Shown: positions 25,766-35,012 of the stretch, piece after piece | Layout of the letters: the number at the start of each line of letters is the position of its first letter | Numbering within the stretch: the stretch's first letter is position 1 | Source of the DNA: Bartonella sp. A05 | GTDB taxonomy: Bacteria; Pseudomonadota; Alphaproteobacteria; Rhizobiales; Rhizobiaceae | NCBI RefSeq assembly: GCF_026930145.1 | Contig: NZ_JANHOJ010000001.1 | Span: 514,454 to 578,453, forward strand | DNA length: 64,000 bases | Reading direction: 5' to 3' | Made by a program: the position numbers and the translations under genes | The notes under the pieces: generated by a model | What the model saw: only the letters and a program-made list of their open reading frames with translations | Database searches by the model: none | Told to the model about the DNA's origin: nothing

Positions 25766-27061
25766 ATGGATTCTATTCAAATTATTGGCGGAAAATCTCT
25801 CAATGGAAGCATTTCTATTTCGGGAGCAAAAAATGCTGCATTGCCTCTTATGATCGCTTCTTTGCTGACTGAGGATACGCTTACCCTAGAGAATGTCCCT
25901 CATCTTGCAGATGTAGAACTGCTCATTCGAATCTTAAATAATCATGGTGTCGATTATGCCGTCGAAGGACGAAAATTACATCAAGACTGCACCGATGCAA
26001 GAACAATCCATTTTACTGCACATTCAATAACAACAACACGTGCGCCCTATGAACTCGTGAAAAAAATGCGCGCAAGCTTCTGGGTTATTGGGCCACTGCT
26101 TGCACGATGTGGGGAGGTTTACGTTTCACTGCCAGGGGGATGCGCGATTGGAACACGACCTGTCGATTTTATCCTCGAAGGACTCAAAAGTTTAGGAGCA
26201 AATCTCGATATCGAAAATGGATATGTGCATGCCAAAGCTCCAACAGGATTAAAAGGGGGATATTATCGTTTCCCTAAAGTCTCTGTCGGAGGAACGCACA
26301 CTATGCTCATGGCAGCTGTTTTAGCACGCGGAAAAACTGTGCTTGAAAATGCTGCGCGTGAACCAGAAATCACGAATCTTATTCAAGCCCTCAAAGCAAT
26401 GGGAGCGAACATCATTGGGGAAGAAACATCAACATTAACAATCAGTGGTGTTGAAAAACTGCATGGGGCAAGGATACAGGTTATCCCAGATCGAATCGAA
26501 GCCGGAACATACGCTATGGCTGTAGCTATGACCGGGGGCGATGTTTTGCTTAAAAATGCGAACCCTGATCATCTGACTGAAGTGCTTCAAGTCCTCCAAA
26601 AAACAGGGCTCGATATTGAAGTGAAACCCGAAGGAATTCAGGTCAAGCGAAACCAAAATCAAACAAAAATTATACCCGTCGATATCAAAACAGGCCCTTA
26701 TCCTGCTTTCCCAACCGATCTTCAAGCGCAATTTATGGCGCTCATGACGCGCGCTCAGGGAGATGCGCATATTACCGAAACAATTTTCGAAAATCGTTTC
26801 ATGCATGTTCAGGAATTAGCACGTTTAGGTGCGCATATAAAGCTGGATGGGCAAACTGCAATCATACACGGAACCGATAGCCTACAGGGCGCACCAGTAA
26901 TGGCAACAGATCTGCGCGCTTCCGTTTCTCTTGTTATTGCTGCCCTTGCTGCAAAAGGAGAAACAATCGTCAATCGTGTGTATCATCTTGATCGCGGATT
27001 TGAACGGTTGGAAGAAAAATTAGCACAGTGTGGAGCTATCCTACAACGCATTGCTATGTGA
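25766..27061 (+). CDS. murA: UDP-N-acetylglucosamine 1-carboxyvinyltransferase
   Basis: MurA transfers enolpyruvate from PEP to UDP-GlcNAc, the first committed step of peptidoglycan synthesis in the cytoplasm. The 431-residue protein opens MDSIQIIGGKSLNGSISISG with KNAALPLM following. It has the catalytic-loop cysteine in GGCAIGTRPVD (about residue 126) and ends with NRVYHLDRGFERLEEKL, all family hallmarks. The open frame extends 69 bases upstream, but the ATG at 25766 matches the usual N-terminus. A 106-bp piece of its 3' part is repeated downstream at 27138. Confidence 0.97.
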   Translation: MDSIQIIGGKSLNGSISISGAKNAALPLMIASLLTEDTLTLENVPHLADVELLIRILNNHGVDYAVEGRKLHQDCTDARTIHFTAHSITTTRAPYELVKKMRASFWVIGPLLARCGEVYVSLPGGCAIGTRPVDFILEGLKSLGANLDIENGYVHAKAPTGLKGGYYRFPKVSVGGTHTMLMAAVLARGKTVLENAAREPEITNLIQALKAMGANIIGEETSTLTISGVEKLHGARIQVIPDRIEAGTYAMAVAMTGGDVLLKNANPDHLTEVLQVLQKTGLDIEVKPEGIQVKRNQNQTKIIPVDIKTGPYPAFPTDLQAQFMALMTRAQGDAHITETIFENRFMHVQELARLGAHIKLDGQTAIIHGTDSLQGAPVMATDLRASVSLVIAALAAKGETIVNRVYHLDRGFERLEEKLAQCGAILQRIAM

Positions 27062-27137
27062 CTGAAATGCAGGTGACGGTGTCGATAGTTTGCAGACCGC
27101 AACTGCGCATGAAATCAATCGCTTATGTCGAAATGAA

Positions 27138-27243
27138 CACGTTTAGGTGCGCATATAAAGCTGGATGGGCAAACCGCAATCATACACGGAACCGATAGCC
27201 TACAGGGCGCACCAGTAATGGCAACAGATCTGCGCGCTTCCGT
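27138..27243 (+). pseudogene. Copied fragment of the murA 3' region
   Basis: These 106 bases repeat murA positions 26820-26925 with a single visible mismatch (AAACCGC for AAACTGC). Neither flank continues the similarity. The fragment has no start and cannot be translated alone. The high identity means a recent duplication. Confidence 0.9.
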
Positions 27244-27366
27244 CTTTATAATAACATCATTGTGGCAAATACATCTATTGTACAAAATCCTCAAAGAAAA
27301 ATGCTGAAGCCAAAATTCTTGGCGGGAAATTCTTGGTGGGGAATCCTTGATGCGCAATTTTCATAA

Positions 27367-27440
27367 CAGGTTACCAGAAATCTGGAACCTCAGGCTTTAC
27401 ATGAGGCCCAAGAAGGTGTATCGCTAATGCCCGCAAAGTC
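27367..27440 (-). pseudogene. Copied fragment of the YmdB-like gene 3' end
   Basis: About 70 bases beginning AGGTTACCAGAAATCTGG repeat the end of the neighbouring metallophosphoesterase gene (from 27547), 182 bases away, with several changes toward the right. It includes the equivalent of the C-terminal codons but no more of the gene. Confidence 0.85.
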
Positions 27441-27549
27441 TCTATGGACGATGTTTGCTTCCTGCGAAGAGTTGCTTTGTTCCTGCGAAGATGTCTTTGC
27501 TCGAACGTTTAAGAGGTATATCAAAGCGCTTTTCTTGTAAAGAGAGAGG

Positions 27550-28386
27550 TTACCAGAAATCTGGAACCTCAGGCTTTAAATGAGGCCCAAGGCGTACCGC
27601 TGATACCTTTTCCGCAAGCCCTGTGCGATCCGACAGCTCAACAGCTAAACCGCAAAGCGTTGCAGAGCCCTGTGCGGGTTCAAAATGACCCAGCTTTTTT
27701 TTATAAAGAAAACGGTGTAAAGGTTCTTCCTTGTCCATGCCAAGAGAGGAGTTATAGTCACCACACATGCCCGCATCCGACATATAGGCGCTGCCACCCT
27801 CTAAAATTTGTGCATCCGCCGTGGGAATATGCGTATGGGTTCCCACAACAACACTCACACGACTATCAAGAAAATGGCCAAAACATTGCTTCTCGCTTGT
27901 GGCTTCTGCGTGAAAGTCAAAAATAATGGCATCGGCTTGCTCACCCAAAGAGCATGCGGAAACAATCTTTTCTGCCGTTTCAAAAGGGTCATCCGCTGCG
28001 CACGGCATAAAAACATTTCCCAGAACATTGGCAACAAGAACATGCGCGCCATTTTTCGCTATAAATAAACCAGAACCTTTGCCAGCTGTCCCTTGGGAAA
28101 AATTCGCTGGGCGTAAAAAATGGTCGCTATCGTTAGCAAATTTTAGTGTCTCTTTGTATTGAAAAGCATGATTTCCCGTTGTAACAACGTTAGCACCCGC
28201 AGCTAAAAGGTCTTGATAATCATCTTGTGTGATGCCAAAACCATTGGAAGCATTTTCCCCATTGACGACAACAAAATCCAGCCGCCACCTTTCAATTAAG
28301 TGCGGAAGCTCTCTAAAGACAGCTGTGCAGCCTGTTTTTCCAACAATGTCACCTAAAAATAAAAATCGCATAAGCGTTTTAATCAT
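27550..28386 (-). CDS. YmdB-like metallophosphoesterase (TIGR00282 family)
   Basis: A 278-residue calcineurin-like phosphoesterase. Metal-binding motifs are FLGDIVGK near the N-terminus, VVNGENASNGFG, VTTGNHAFQY, IIFDFHAEATSEK and VVGTHTHIPTAD. Bacterial YmdB-type enzymes are cyclic-nucleotide or 2',3'-phosphodiesterases with regulatory roles; the exact substrate is not predictable here. ATGs at 28386 and 28371 are both usable; MRFLFLGDIVG suggests the second may be the true start. It follows the 5-FCL gene by three bases, indicating coupled translation. Confidence 0.88.
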   Translation of the reverse strand: MIKTLMRFLFLGDIVGKTGCTAVFRELPHLIERWRLDFVVVNGENASNGFGITQDDYQDLLAAGANVVTTGNHAFQYKETLKFANDSDHFLRPANFSQGTAGKGSGLFIAKNGAHVLVANVLGNVFMPCAADDPFETAEKIVSACSLGEQADAIIFDFHAEATSEKQCFGHFLDSRVSVVVGTHTHIPTADAQILEGGSAYMSDAGMCGDYNSSLGMDKEEPLHRFLYKKKLGHFEPAQGSATLCGLAVELSDRTGLAEKVSAVRLGPHLKPEVPDFW

Positions 28387-28389
28387 AGT

Positions 28390-29061
28390 TTAACGTTCGA
28401 GAAAACCTTTTTCTGTGAAAATTCCACGCAAAACAAGATCATGTTCTGCATAGGGAATGGACTCAACTTCCTGACACGAAAAACCTAAGCCAAATAAATG
28501 GATAGATGATTTATTTTTCTGAAGTTTTTCAACAGCACGATCATAATATCCTCCACCGTAACCAAGCCGATGGCACTGGCGGTCAAAAACGGAAAGAGGC
28601 ACAATGATAATAGTGGGAGAAACAATAGCACTATCAGCTCCGGGGCCAACCGTGCCAAATCGCATCGGCTCTAAGGACATGCCCTCTGAAAATTTGCGAA
28701 AAACCATCGTTGTACGGTCCAGCACTGCCGGTAATGCTAAACAACCACCACGCGATGATACAAAATGAAAAACAGGGCGGGGGTCTATTTCTGAGCGTAT
28801 TGGCCAATAGCCAGAAAGAATGGTTTTTGAAAAATCCTCAACTATTCGTTCAAGGTAATGAATCATATGGGAACAGGCTTGCTGTGAAAAAAGACGCTTA
28901 TCATGTGCTGAAAGCTGATTACGGCGTGATAAACCAAGAGTACGCAAACGCGATCGAACCGATAAAGCCGATGATGTGCATGCAGAAGTGTTTTGCTCAG
29001 TCAATTTCGGTGTGAATTTAGATCGGTAATGTTTGGCATCGCTCAACTCATGATACCCCAA
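28390..29061 (-). CDS. 5-formyltetrahydrofolate cyclo-ligase
   Basis: This enzyme (MTHFS family) converts 5-formyl-THF to 5,10-methenyl-THF using ATP in one-carbon metabolism. Supporting motifs are LSRRNQLSAHDKRLFSQ, SGYWPIRSEIDPRPV and the C-terminal RLGYGGGYYDRAVEKL signature. The frame can begin only at weak codons: 29061 is a TTG, and no ATG occurs before the conserved core, so the exact start is uncertain. In alphaproteobacteria this gene follows the 6S RNA gene, as it does here. Confidence 0.9.
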   Translation of the reverse strand: MGYHELSDAKHYRSKFTPKLTEQNTSACTSSALSVRSRLRTLGLSRRNQLSAHDKRLFSQQACSHMIHYLERIVEDFSKTILSGYWPIRSEIDPRPVFHFVSSRGGCLALPAVLDRTTMVFRKFSEGMSLEPMRFGTVGPGADSAIVSPTIIIVPLSVFDRQCHRLGYGGGYYDRAVEKLQKNKSSIHLFGLGFSCQEVESIPYAEHDLVLRGIFTEKGFLER

Positions 29062-29112
29062 ATCGATTGCAAAAAATATTGAATGATTTGCTTAATCTAT
29101 AACATAAAGTGA

Positions 29113-29155
29113 TGGACTACAACAACCGATAGAAAAGGTTAAATCCTAAGAACCT
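29113..29155 (-). repeat. Second copy of the 6S RNA 3' segment
   Basis: The plus-strand text ACAACAACCGATAGAAAAGG with its flanks repeats 29178 onward (ACAACAACCGATGGAAAAGG...GAGAACCT) at an offset of 59. About 35 of 43 positions agree. The copy lies just past the 3' end of the 6S candidate, in the leader of the 5-FCL gene. Confidence 0.75.
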
Positions 29156-29189
29156 CACATAAAAAGAATGGTGAACCACAACAACCGAT

Positions 29190-29328
29190 GGAAAAGGTTG
29201 ACCCCGAGAACCTACGCTGTAGGTGGGCGCCATATGAAAAAGCCCACGAGCTTCTTCAGGGACAGCTCCCTTGGAAATCAATAAGGTCTCAGGAATATGT
29301 TATTTCCTGTCGAGAAGCGCAGAACACC
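29190..29328 (-). ncRNA. ssrS: 6S RNA
   Basis: On the minus strand a TATAAT box (29335-29340) is followed by a transcript that can fold like 6S RNA. A closing stem pairs CCTGAGACCT (29284-29293) with AGGTTCTCGGGG (29202-29213). A large internal region contains GGAGCTGTCCCTG, and an apical hairpin GTGGGC/GCCCAC follows (29223-29247). 6S RNA mimics an open promoter and sequesters sigma70 RNA polymerase in stationary phase. Position directly upstream of the 5-FCL gene is the usual alphaproteobacterial location. The ends are estimated. Confidence 0.72.
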
Positions 29329-29539
29329 GTCTCCATTATAGAACAGTTTGATTCTTTCGACTAGATAAAAATGACATAATGGCACTCTAAAATTGCATCA
29401 ATACAAACCTCTTGGTTGGGTGGTTTTATTATATGGTTTTATTGGATTGCTTGGTGAGGTGGTTTTGTTGGATTGCTTGGCTAAAGTGTCCAGGGATAGA
29501 TTGTGCTTGGCAAAATTATCCCTTAGTAGATTGTTTTTG

Positions 29540-29665
29540 GTTAGATTTCTTCTATAAAGGCATACTAATGTACTTTTGCAATTTCTGTATTTGCGGAGAG
29601 TAATAGAGTGCTGTTTCGTAGGTTTTGAGGAGAGGCTGGGATCATTCCGTTGCTTCCATAGCGCT
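29540..29665 (-). pseudogene. Decayed copy of the TPR gene 3' end
   Basis: The plus-strand run GTAATAGAGTGCTGTTTCGTAGG and its neighbourhood parallel 29700-29830 in the following gene with scattered substitutions and small indels. The frame is broken, so this is a fragment left by a duplication. Confidence 0.8.
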
Positions 29666-29692
29666 TGCAAGAGAAATCCCTGAGGTGTTGTT

Positions 29693-30508
29693 TCACACCT
29701 CTTGGCTGGATTGTTTTTCTAAAAGAATGCCAATGCGCTCTTGGAGTTGCTGCATTTGCGGGTAGTAATAGAGTGCTGTTTCGTAGGCTTTGATGGCAAG
29801 CTGTGGCCGTTCTGTTGCTTCCATGGTGATTCCAAGCTCAAAAAATGCCATATAGTTCCGTGGTTCAAGCGTAATAGCTCGTTCAAGGTCAAGCATTGCA
29901 AGTTTAAAGTCACTCAATTGAATATGAACCCAAGCACGTTTAACCCAAGCGGTTGCATAAGTGGGAGAAAGTGCTATCGCAGTATCAAGATAATCAAGTG
30001 TCAGGCCATAATCCTCTGCACTGATGCTATCGTCGGCCCAAGCCATTAAAAGATCAATGGTTTCATTGCCTGATTGTGACCATAAAAGTTGAATTTGCTG
30101 ACTGATATTTTTGGCTTCATCGATATCAACACTATATTTCAATTCTTTGAGTAAGCGCATAATTTCTGCTTCTTTGCGCTGTTCTACCGTATAAGAATGG
30201 GCGTTCCGCGTCGACTCAAAACCCTCAAGAACAGTTGCTGCCGAATCAGGATCATGAGGTGCTGAAGGTGGTTGACTAAAAATCAGATCATCCGAAGGTA
30301 AAAGGGACTGCGGAAGAGATTCATCCAACAGTAAAGAAGGAGGATCGCCACCAAGACTAGGAGATGTCAAACAAAAAATACTTACGAAAAGAATAAAAAA
30401 ATTCTGCCGCTTTAAAATTTTGAAAAAAAAAGAAAAACGCCAACTCAAAAAGAAAAAGAGTTGTATAAAACCTAAAAGATATAAAACCTGCAAGAAAATA
30501 ACAGGCAT
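29693..30508 (-). CDS. Exported TPR-repeat protein
   Basis: The 271-residue protein has a long hydrophobic N-terminus (FFILFVSIFCLTSPSLGG) suggesting export or a membrane anchor. A proline-rich linker follows, then at least three tetratricopeptide units, for example YLDTAIALSPTYATAWVKRA, DLERAITLEPRNYMAFFELG and AIKAYETALYYYPQMQQLQE. TPR proteins act as scaffolds. In Rhizobiales a similar gene neighbours rpmJ, as here. The N-terminal 30 residues before the hydrophobic core are unusual, so the true start may be internal, although no better start codon is visible. Confidence 0.82.
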   Translation of the reverse strand: MPVIFLQVLYLLGFIQLFFFLSWRFSFFFKILKRQNFFILFVSIFCLTSPSLGGDPPSLLLDESLPQSLLPSDDLIFSQPPSAPHDPDSAATVLEGFESTRNAHSYTVEQRKEAEIMRLLKELKYSVDIDEAKNISQQIQLLWSQSGNETIDLLMAWADDSISAEDYGLTLDYLDTAIALSPTYATAWVKRAWVHIQLSDFKLAMLDLERAITLEPRNYMAFFELGITMEATERPQLAIKAYETALYYYPQMQQLQERIGILLEKQSSQEV

Positions 30509-30515
30509 TAAATGT

Positions 30516-30641
30516 TTAGCCTTGACGCGCTCTAAAACGCGGATTGGTTTTATTTAGAATATAAATACGACCCTTACGACGAACCAACCGATTGTTGCGG
30601 TGACGTTCTTTAAGTGCTTTAAGCGAATTTTTAATTTTCAT
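30516..30641 (-). CDS. rpmJ: Ribosomal protein L36
   Basis: A 41-residue basic protein starting [20 protein letters not shown] and ending [12 protein letters not shown]. It is the alternative, cysteine-free type of L36 (YkgO-like) that does not bind zinc. It forms part of the large ribosomal subunit. It is immediately upstream of the TPR gene. Confidence 0.95.
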   Translation of the reverse strand: MKIKNSLKALKERHRNNRLVRRKGRIYILNKTNPRFRARQG

Positions 30642-31245
30642 CATACTCACCGTTTATATATATTGGAACGTTCTACACACAAATTCTACACACAAGGATG
30701 TCATATTACGCACCTTCTCTTTAATTCCTATCCTTATTCTATTACCACAATATACGCACTTCTGAATAACAAAAGAGCGTTTATCAGTACAACAAACAAG
30801 TAGAAATTGCAAAAAAATCACGGTCTTTCTAACAGGAAGCCTTATTTCTGTCAAGCGAACATCTGCCACAAAATTTCTCATAAAATGAAAGGGAGACGTT
30901 GAAGGGTGAGACTGAGAAATGATGTTATTTGTGTATGTTGAATGAAGATTTCAAGTTCTTATTGCTGAACTCTCGATGTGCAAATTTTGCTCTTTTTTCT
31001 AGATTGTTCCTGATGTGGATAATTCCGATAGATTGATCGTTTCTGTGATGATAGCAGGGAAGGAATGATAATAGGTAGGGTGATGCCTGTGTGCCTGTGT
31101 GCCTGTATGGTTGTGTGAAGCATGGAGTTTGTGCAATGGAGTGATGTGCATTCATGTGCCGATAGTATGCCGATAGTATATGGATACATTCGGACATAAA
31201 GAACGTATGAGGGCGTTTGCTTAAAGCACTTGGGTTAGGGCGTGT
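30642..31245. other. Intergenic region between rpmJ and purK
   Basis: No convincing gene. Short repeats occur (GTGCCTGTGTGCCTGT near 31087-31105, and GCCGATAGTAT twice near 31157-31180). The rpmJ promoter should lie at the left end, but I could not place it. Confidence 0.4.
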
Positions 31246-32364
31246 TTATTCTGTTATGTGTTGAGGAGAGGCCGTGGGTGTTCCTGTTAACTGGATAACA
31301 TGCCCCATTTTACGTGTCGGTTGAATATCGCTTTTGCCATATAAATGCACCGATGTATCCTCTTGTCCTAGAAAATATTGGAAATCACCTAGGTTATTGC
31401 CAAGAAGATTCGTCATCTCGCAATTGCTATGGCGGTTTGTACTCCCTAACGGAAGGGCGCAAATAGAACGGATATGCTGTTCAAATTGTGAAGTGATGCA
31501 CGCCTTTTGCGTCCAATGACCAGAATTATGTACGCGAGGAGCGATCTCATTAACCAGAAGTTGGCCATCTGCTAAGACAAAAAATTCGATGCAAAGTACA
31601 CCAACATAATGCAAGGCATCCATAACTATAGCGCTTATCTCTTGGGCCGCTTCTTGTACAAAATGTGGAGCGCACGACGGAACAAATGTTTTGTGAAGAA
31701 TACCGTTTTGATGCTTATTCTCTGAACAGTCATAAAAAGCATGTTCCCCTTGAGGATTGCTCGATGATAAAACCGAAATTTCTAACGAAAAGGGAACAAT
31801 CTCTTCTAAAATCGATGGTTGATATTGAAGAGCGGTTAAAGCTTTGTCCATGATTTCTTCGCTTGGATGATGAAGCGCAATCTGATTTTTGCCATCATAG
31901 CCAAAACATCGCGTTTTTAAAAGACCACGTCCGCCTAAGGCAGATAATCCTGAAGACAAAGAGGCACGGTCATCAACTGAATGCCATGATGTCGTGCGGA
32001 TGCCTAGATCATTTAAAAATTGCTTCTCAAGTGAACGATCTTGAGCAATTTCCAAAGCTTTCGACGGTGGAAAAAGAACATTGATTTTCTCTATATACTG
32101 AATCGTTGAAAGTGGAAGATTTTCAAACTCATATGTAACAACATCGCACATCGAAATAAGGCGATCTAAGGCTGAACGATCATCATAAGGGGCAACAATA
32201 TGCTCGTTGGCCGTTTGTGATGCTGGACAATCTGCTTCAGGGCTGAGAATAACCGTTTTAAAGCCAAGTTCTGCCGCCGCTATGGCGAGCATGCGTGCTA
32301 GCTGTCCTCCTCCTATCAAACCTATCATACTGCCTGGTGGTAATCCGTTAGACCAATGTGCCAT
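31246..32364 (-). CDS. purK: N5-carboxyaminoimidazole ribonucleotide synthase
   Basis: PurK is an ATP-grasp enzyme that carboxylates AIR in purine synthesis. The 372 residues begin MAHWSNGLPPGSMIGLIGGG (nucleotide-binding glycine loop). LLKTRCFGYDGKNQ, ILEEIVPFSLEISVL, LLVNEIAPRVHNSGHWT and FEQHIRSICALPLG follow in the expected order. The start at 32364 is one base past the purE stop, so purE and purK form an operon. The frame is open further upstream but overlaps purE. Confidence 0.95.
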   Translation of the reverse strand: MAHWSNGLPPGSMIGLIGGGQLARMLAIAAAELGFKTVILSPEADCPASQTANEHIVAPYDDRSALDRLISMCDVVTYEFENLPLSTIQYIEKINVLFPPSKALEIAQDRSLEKQFLNDLGIRTTSWHSVDDRASLSSGLSALGGRGLLKTRCFGYDGKNQIALHHPSEEIMDKALTALQYQPSILEEIVPFSLEISVLSSSNPQGEHAFYDCSENKHQNGILHKTFVPSCAPHFVQEAAQEISAIVMDALHYVGVLCIEFFVLADGQLLVNEIAPRVHNSGHWTQKACITSQFEQHIRSICALPLGSTNRHSNCEMTNLLGNNLGDFQYFLGQEDTSVHLYGKSDIQPTRKMGHVIQLTGTPTASPQHITE

Positions 32365-32365
32365 C

Positions 32366-32863
32366 TTAAACCTCAGTCGTTGGACAATCAGCAACATTGG
32401 CTGTTTGTTGTTGGCGCCAGTCTTGTAACCGTTGAGCCAAATCATCATCATAAACTGCCAAAACCGATGCTGCTAAAAGGGCTGCATTAATGGCGCCTGC
32501 TTTCCCAATCGCTAAGGTACCAACTGGTATGCCTGCCGGCATTTGCACAATCGAAAGCAAAGAATCTTGACCCGATAGAGTTTGGGTGTGTACAGGAACC
32601 CCAAAAACAGGTAACGGAGTCATAGACGCTAACATGCCAGGAAGATGCGCAGCACCGCCAGCTCCTGCTATCAAAACTTTAAAGCCTGAACTTTTCGCTG
32701 ATTGTGCAAAGCTGTAAAGCCGATCAGGAGTGCGGTGAGCCGATATAATACGCGAAATATGAGAAATGCCAAGACCGGTTAAAATATCCGCACTATGGCG
32801 CATAGTGGGCCAATCTGATTGGCTCCCCATCAAAATCGCTACGTCATATGATTCTTGAGCCAT
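32366..32863 (-). CDS. purE: N5-CAIR mutase
   Basis: PurE interconverts N5-CAIR and CAIR in purine synthesis. The 165 residues contain [30 protein letters not shown] and [17 protein letters not shown], all active-site signatures. The ATG at 32863 has an AAGGAT site and is preferred to the frame start 30 bases upstream. First gene of the purEK operon. Confidence 0.96.
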   Translation of the reverse strand: MAQESYDVAILMGSQSDWPTMRHSADILTGLGISHISRIISAHRTPDRLYSFAQSAKSSGFKVLIAGAGGAAHLPGMLASMTPLPVFGVPVHTQTLSGQDSLLSIVQMPAGIPVGTLAIGKAGAINAALLAASVLAVYDDDLAQRLQDWRQQQTANVADCPTTEV

Positions 32864-33406
32864 GGCATATCCTTTTTCGTTCCTAAAATGCAATTCAGTT
32901 TACATTCTCTAAGAGTCTTATACTCTCTTTGCAAAGTCAATCGATAAGGATAAATACTTTTCTTATTTGCCTGCAAAAAGATTTTTAATCTACTTTTGAA
33001 TGTCCATAATGAAAGTCGTAGAAAGGGAGGAGGCGAAATCAAAATTGTTACAATAAGATGTAAAGTAGAGTAATGGTATCGGAGAGGAAAGGTGAGCCAA
33101 TGCGCATGAATGGGCAAATACGATTGGACAGGATTGCGTATAAAGGTAAAATATCTTAGATGAAACAAATGAAAAAGCCTAAAAAAAATCAAACGAGTGA
33201 GAGAGTTTGAAACAGAAATGTGGCAAAAATTCTCTTAAACTCAATAATCCTCTTGAGATTGTTAGGAAGCACGTGTAAAAGCAAAATTTTGCTCTTTGTA
33301 CCGAAACCTTGTTCACAAAAACAAGAAAATAGGATATGAACGCTGAGCAGTCGCTTATAGCGCAAAAATAAAATAAATATGCAAGTCATAAAGGAAGTCT
33401 CTATTT
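32864..33406. other. Divergent intergenic region between purE and infA
   Basis: No gene is recognised. The region must hold the promoters of purEK (minus) and infA (plus). The text is AT-rich and I found no convincing riboswitch or operator. Confidence 0.4.
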
Positions 33407-33625
33407 ATGTCCAAAGAAGAAGTTTTGGAATTTTCTGGTATTGTAACTGAGCTTTTACCAAATGCTATGTTTCGTGTAAAACTGGAAAACGATCATGAAA
33501 TTATCGCTCATACTGCAGGAAGAATGCGCAAAAACCGTATTCGTGTTTTGGCCGGTGATAAAATTATGGTTGAAATGACACCTTATGATTTGACAAAAGG
33601 GCGGATTACATATCGCTATAAATAA
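33407..33625 (+). CDS. infA: Translation initiation factor IF-1
   Basis: A 72-residue single-OB-fold protein with the nearly invariant sequence [40 protein letters not shown] and [10 protein letters not shown]-1 occupies the ribosomal A site during initiation. The order infA-maf-yacG is standard in Rhizobiales. Confidence 0.98.
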   Translation: MSKEEVLEFSGIVTELLPNAMFRVKLENDHEIIAHTAGRMRKNRIRVLAGDKIMVEMTPYDLTKGRITYRYK

Positions 33626-33964
33626 ATTGGTAACAGGATATGCTCCAGAATCGATGTTCCAAAGCTTTGGATCGTCGGTGAGGCTGTGTGCAGAAAAGCG
33701 CATATGTGGACGAGAAAAATCAAAGAAAGATCATATGTAGGTAAGATATAGGGTAAGACATAGATTGTATTCAAACGGAACACACTCTATTCATGTTGAA
33801 TAAAGCTATATCTAAATACGAGCGAATTTGCAAATAACCCAGTAAGCGTGTAAGATGAGCGTGTAAAACGTGTGTTAACTAAATAAGCTATCATACAAGA
33901 TCAGTATCAGTAGAAAAAAAGCAGATCATAGAATACGCTTACAATCACTCTGAAAGGGGCAACA
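33626..33964. other. Spacer between infA and maf
   Basis: About 340 bases with no gene. Contains AGATATAGGGTAAGACATAG-like repeats near 33741. An AAGGGG ribosome site for maf is at the right end. Confidence 0.4.
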
Positions 33965-34609
33965 ATGAAAATCGATTTGGTGCTTGCTTCCGCTTCACCG
34001 CGTCGTTTAGCACTTTTGGCGCAAATGGGCATTGATCCTCAACAGGTTTATGCCGCCGATATCGATGAAACCCCAAAAGCAAAAGAATATCCCGCAAATC
34101 TCGCTAAGCGTTTAGCAAAGGAAAAAGCACTTAAAGCGCGAGAAATCTTGTTATGGTACGATCAAAAAAACGGTGAAGATTCGTTAGCAAAAAAAAGACT
34201 CATTTTGGCTGCAGATACCGTGGTTGCTGTCGGGCGCGTCATTGTTCCTAAACCAGAAGGAGAAGATGAAGCCTATGAATATTTACGCTTCCTGTCTGGA
34301 CGTGTGCACCAAGTGTATGGAGCTATTTGTGTGCTCAATGAATGCGGAAAATCAACCATAAAATTGGTCGAAAGTCGTGTCCGTTTTAGACGTTTGACCA
34401 CCGCGATGATGGATGCTTATTTGGCTTCTGGAGAATGGGAAGGAAAAGCAGGAGGATATGCTATTCAAGGAAAAGCTGGCGCTTTTGTCGTGAATATTGC
34501 GGGATCTTATTCCAATGTCGTGGGTTTGCCACTCGCTGAAACAATGGATCTCTTAATAAACCATCATTACCCCATTCTCCAAAATTGGACAAATGAGATC
34601 GATGAATAA
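33965..34609 (+). CDS. maf: Maf-like nucleoside triphosphate pyrophosphatase
   Basis: The 214-residue protein starts with LVLASASPRRLALLAQMGI and has ILAADTVVAVGR, FLSGRVHQVYGAI and GKAGGYAIQGKAGAFV, the Maf signature blocks. Maf proteins hydrolyse non-canonical or canonical nucleoside triphosphates (dTTP/UTP type) and can arrest septation. A GGGG-rich ribosome site precedes the ATG. It is followed by yacG 38 bases later. Confidence 0.95.
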   Translation: MKIDLVLASASPRRLALLAQMGIDPQQVYAADIDETPKAKEYPANLAKRLAKEKALKAREILLWYDQKNGEDSLAKKRLILAADTVVAVGRVIVPKPEGEDEAYEYLRFLSGRVHQVYGAICVLNECGKSTIKLVESRVRFRRLTTAMMDAYLASGEWEGKAGGYAIQGKAGAFVVNIAGSYSNVVGLPLAETMDLLINHHYPILQNWTNEIDE

Positions 34610-34647
34610 AAAACGTCCAAAAGGATTGATTAACCAGGCAGAGCACA

Positions 34648-34893
34648 ATGAAAAAGCTTAATCAACCAAAAAGAATGGCGGAACAACAAGAAAAAAAATT
34701 AAAGCGGCTTGAACAATCAATGCAGAAGTCTCCAGCGCGCATTCCACGTCCGTGCCCAGAATGTGGCCAAATGTCACAGCAGAATACATATCCTTTCTGT
34801 TCATCCCGATGTCGGGCTATCGATCTTAATCGTTGGCTTTCAGGTGCTTATATTTTACCACCACCACCGCAACAGACCGATGAAGAAGAATAA
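34648..34893 (+). CDS. yacG: DNA gyrase inhibitor YacG
   Basis: An 81-residue protein with the zinc-binding pattern CPECG...[17 protein letters not shown], followed by YILPPPP. YacG proteins bind GyrB and inhibit gyrase. The N-terminal extension is lysine- and glutamine-rich. Cotranscription with maf is likely. Confidence 0.92.
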   Translation: MKKLNQPKRMAEQQEKKLKRLEQSMQKSPARIPRPCPECGQMSQQNTYPFCSSRCRAIDLNRWLSGAYILPPPPQQTDEEE

Positions 34894-35012
34894 CAATCGC
34901 TATAGTCTGAAGGAAAAAGAGTTTCTAGAGAAGCAGTTGCTTTGCCCTTGGAAATGGAATGTTGCGTTTGGGGAGAGGATGCTCATTTTGCCAGAGCTTC
35001 TTCTTCCCTCCT

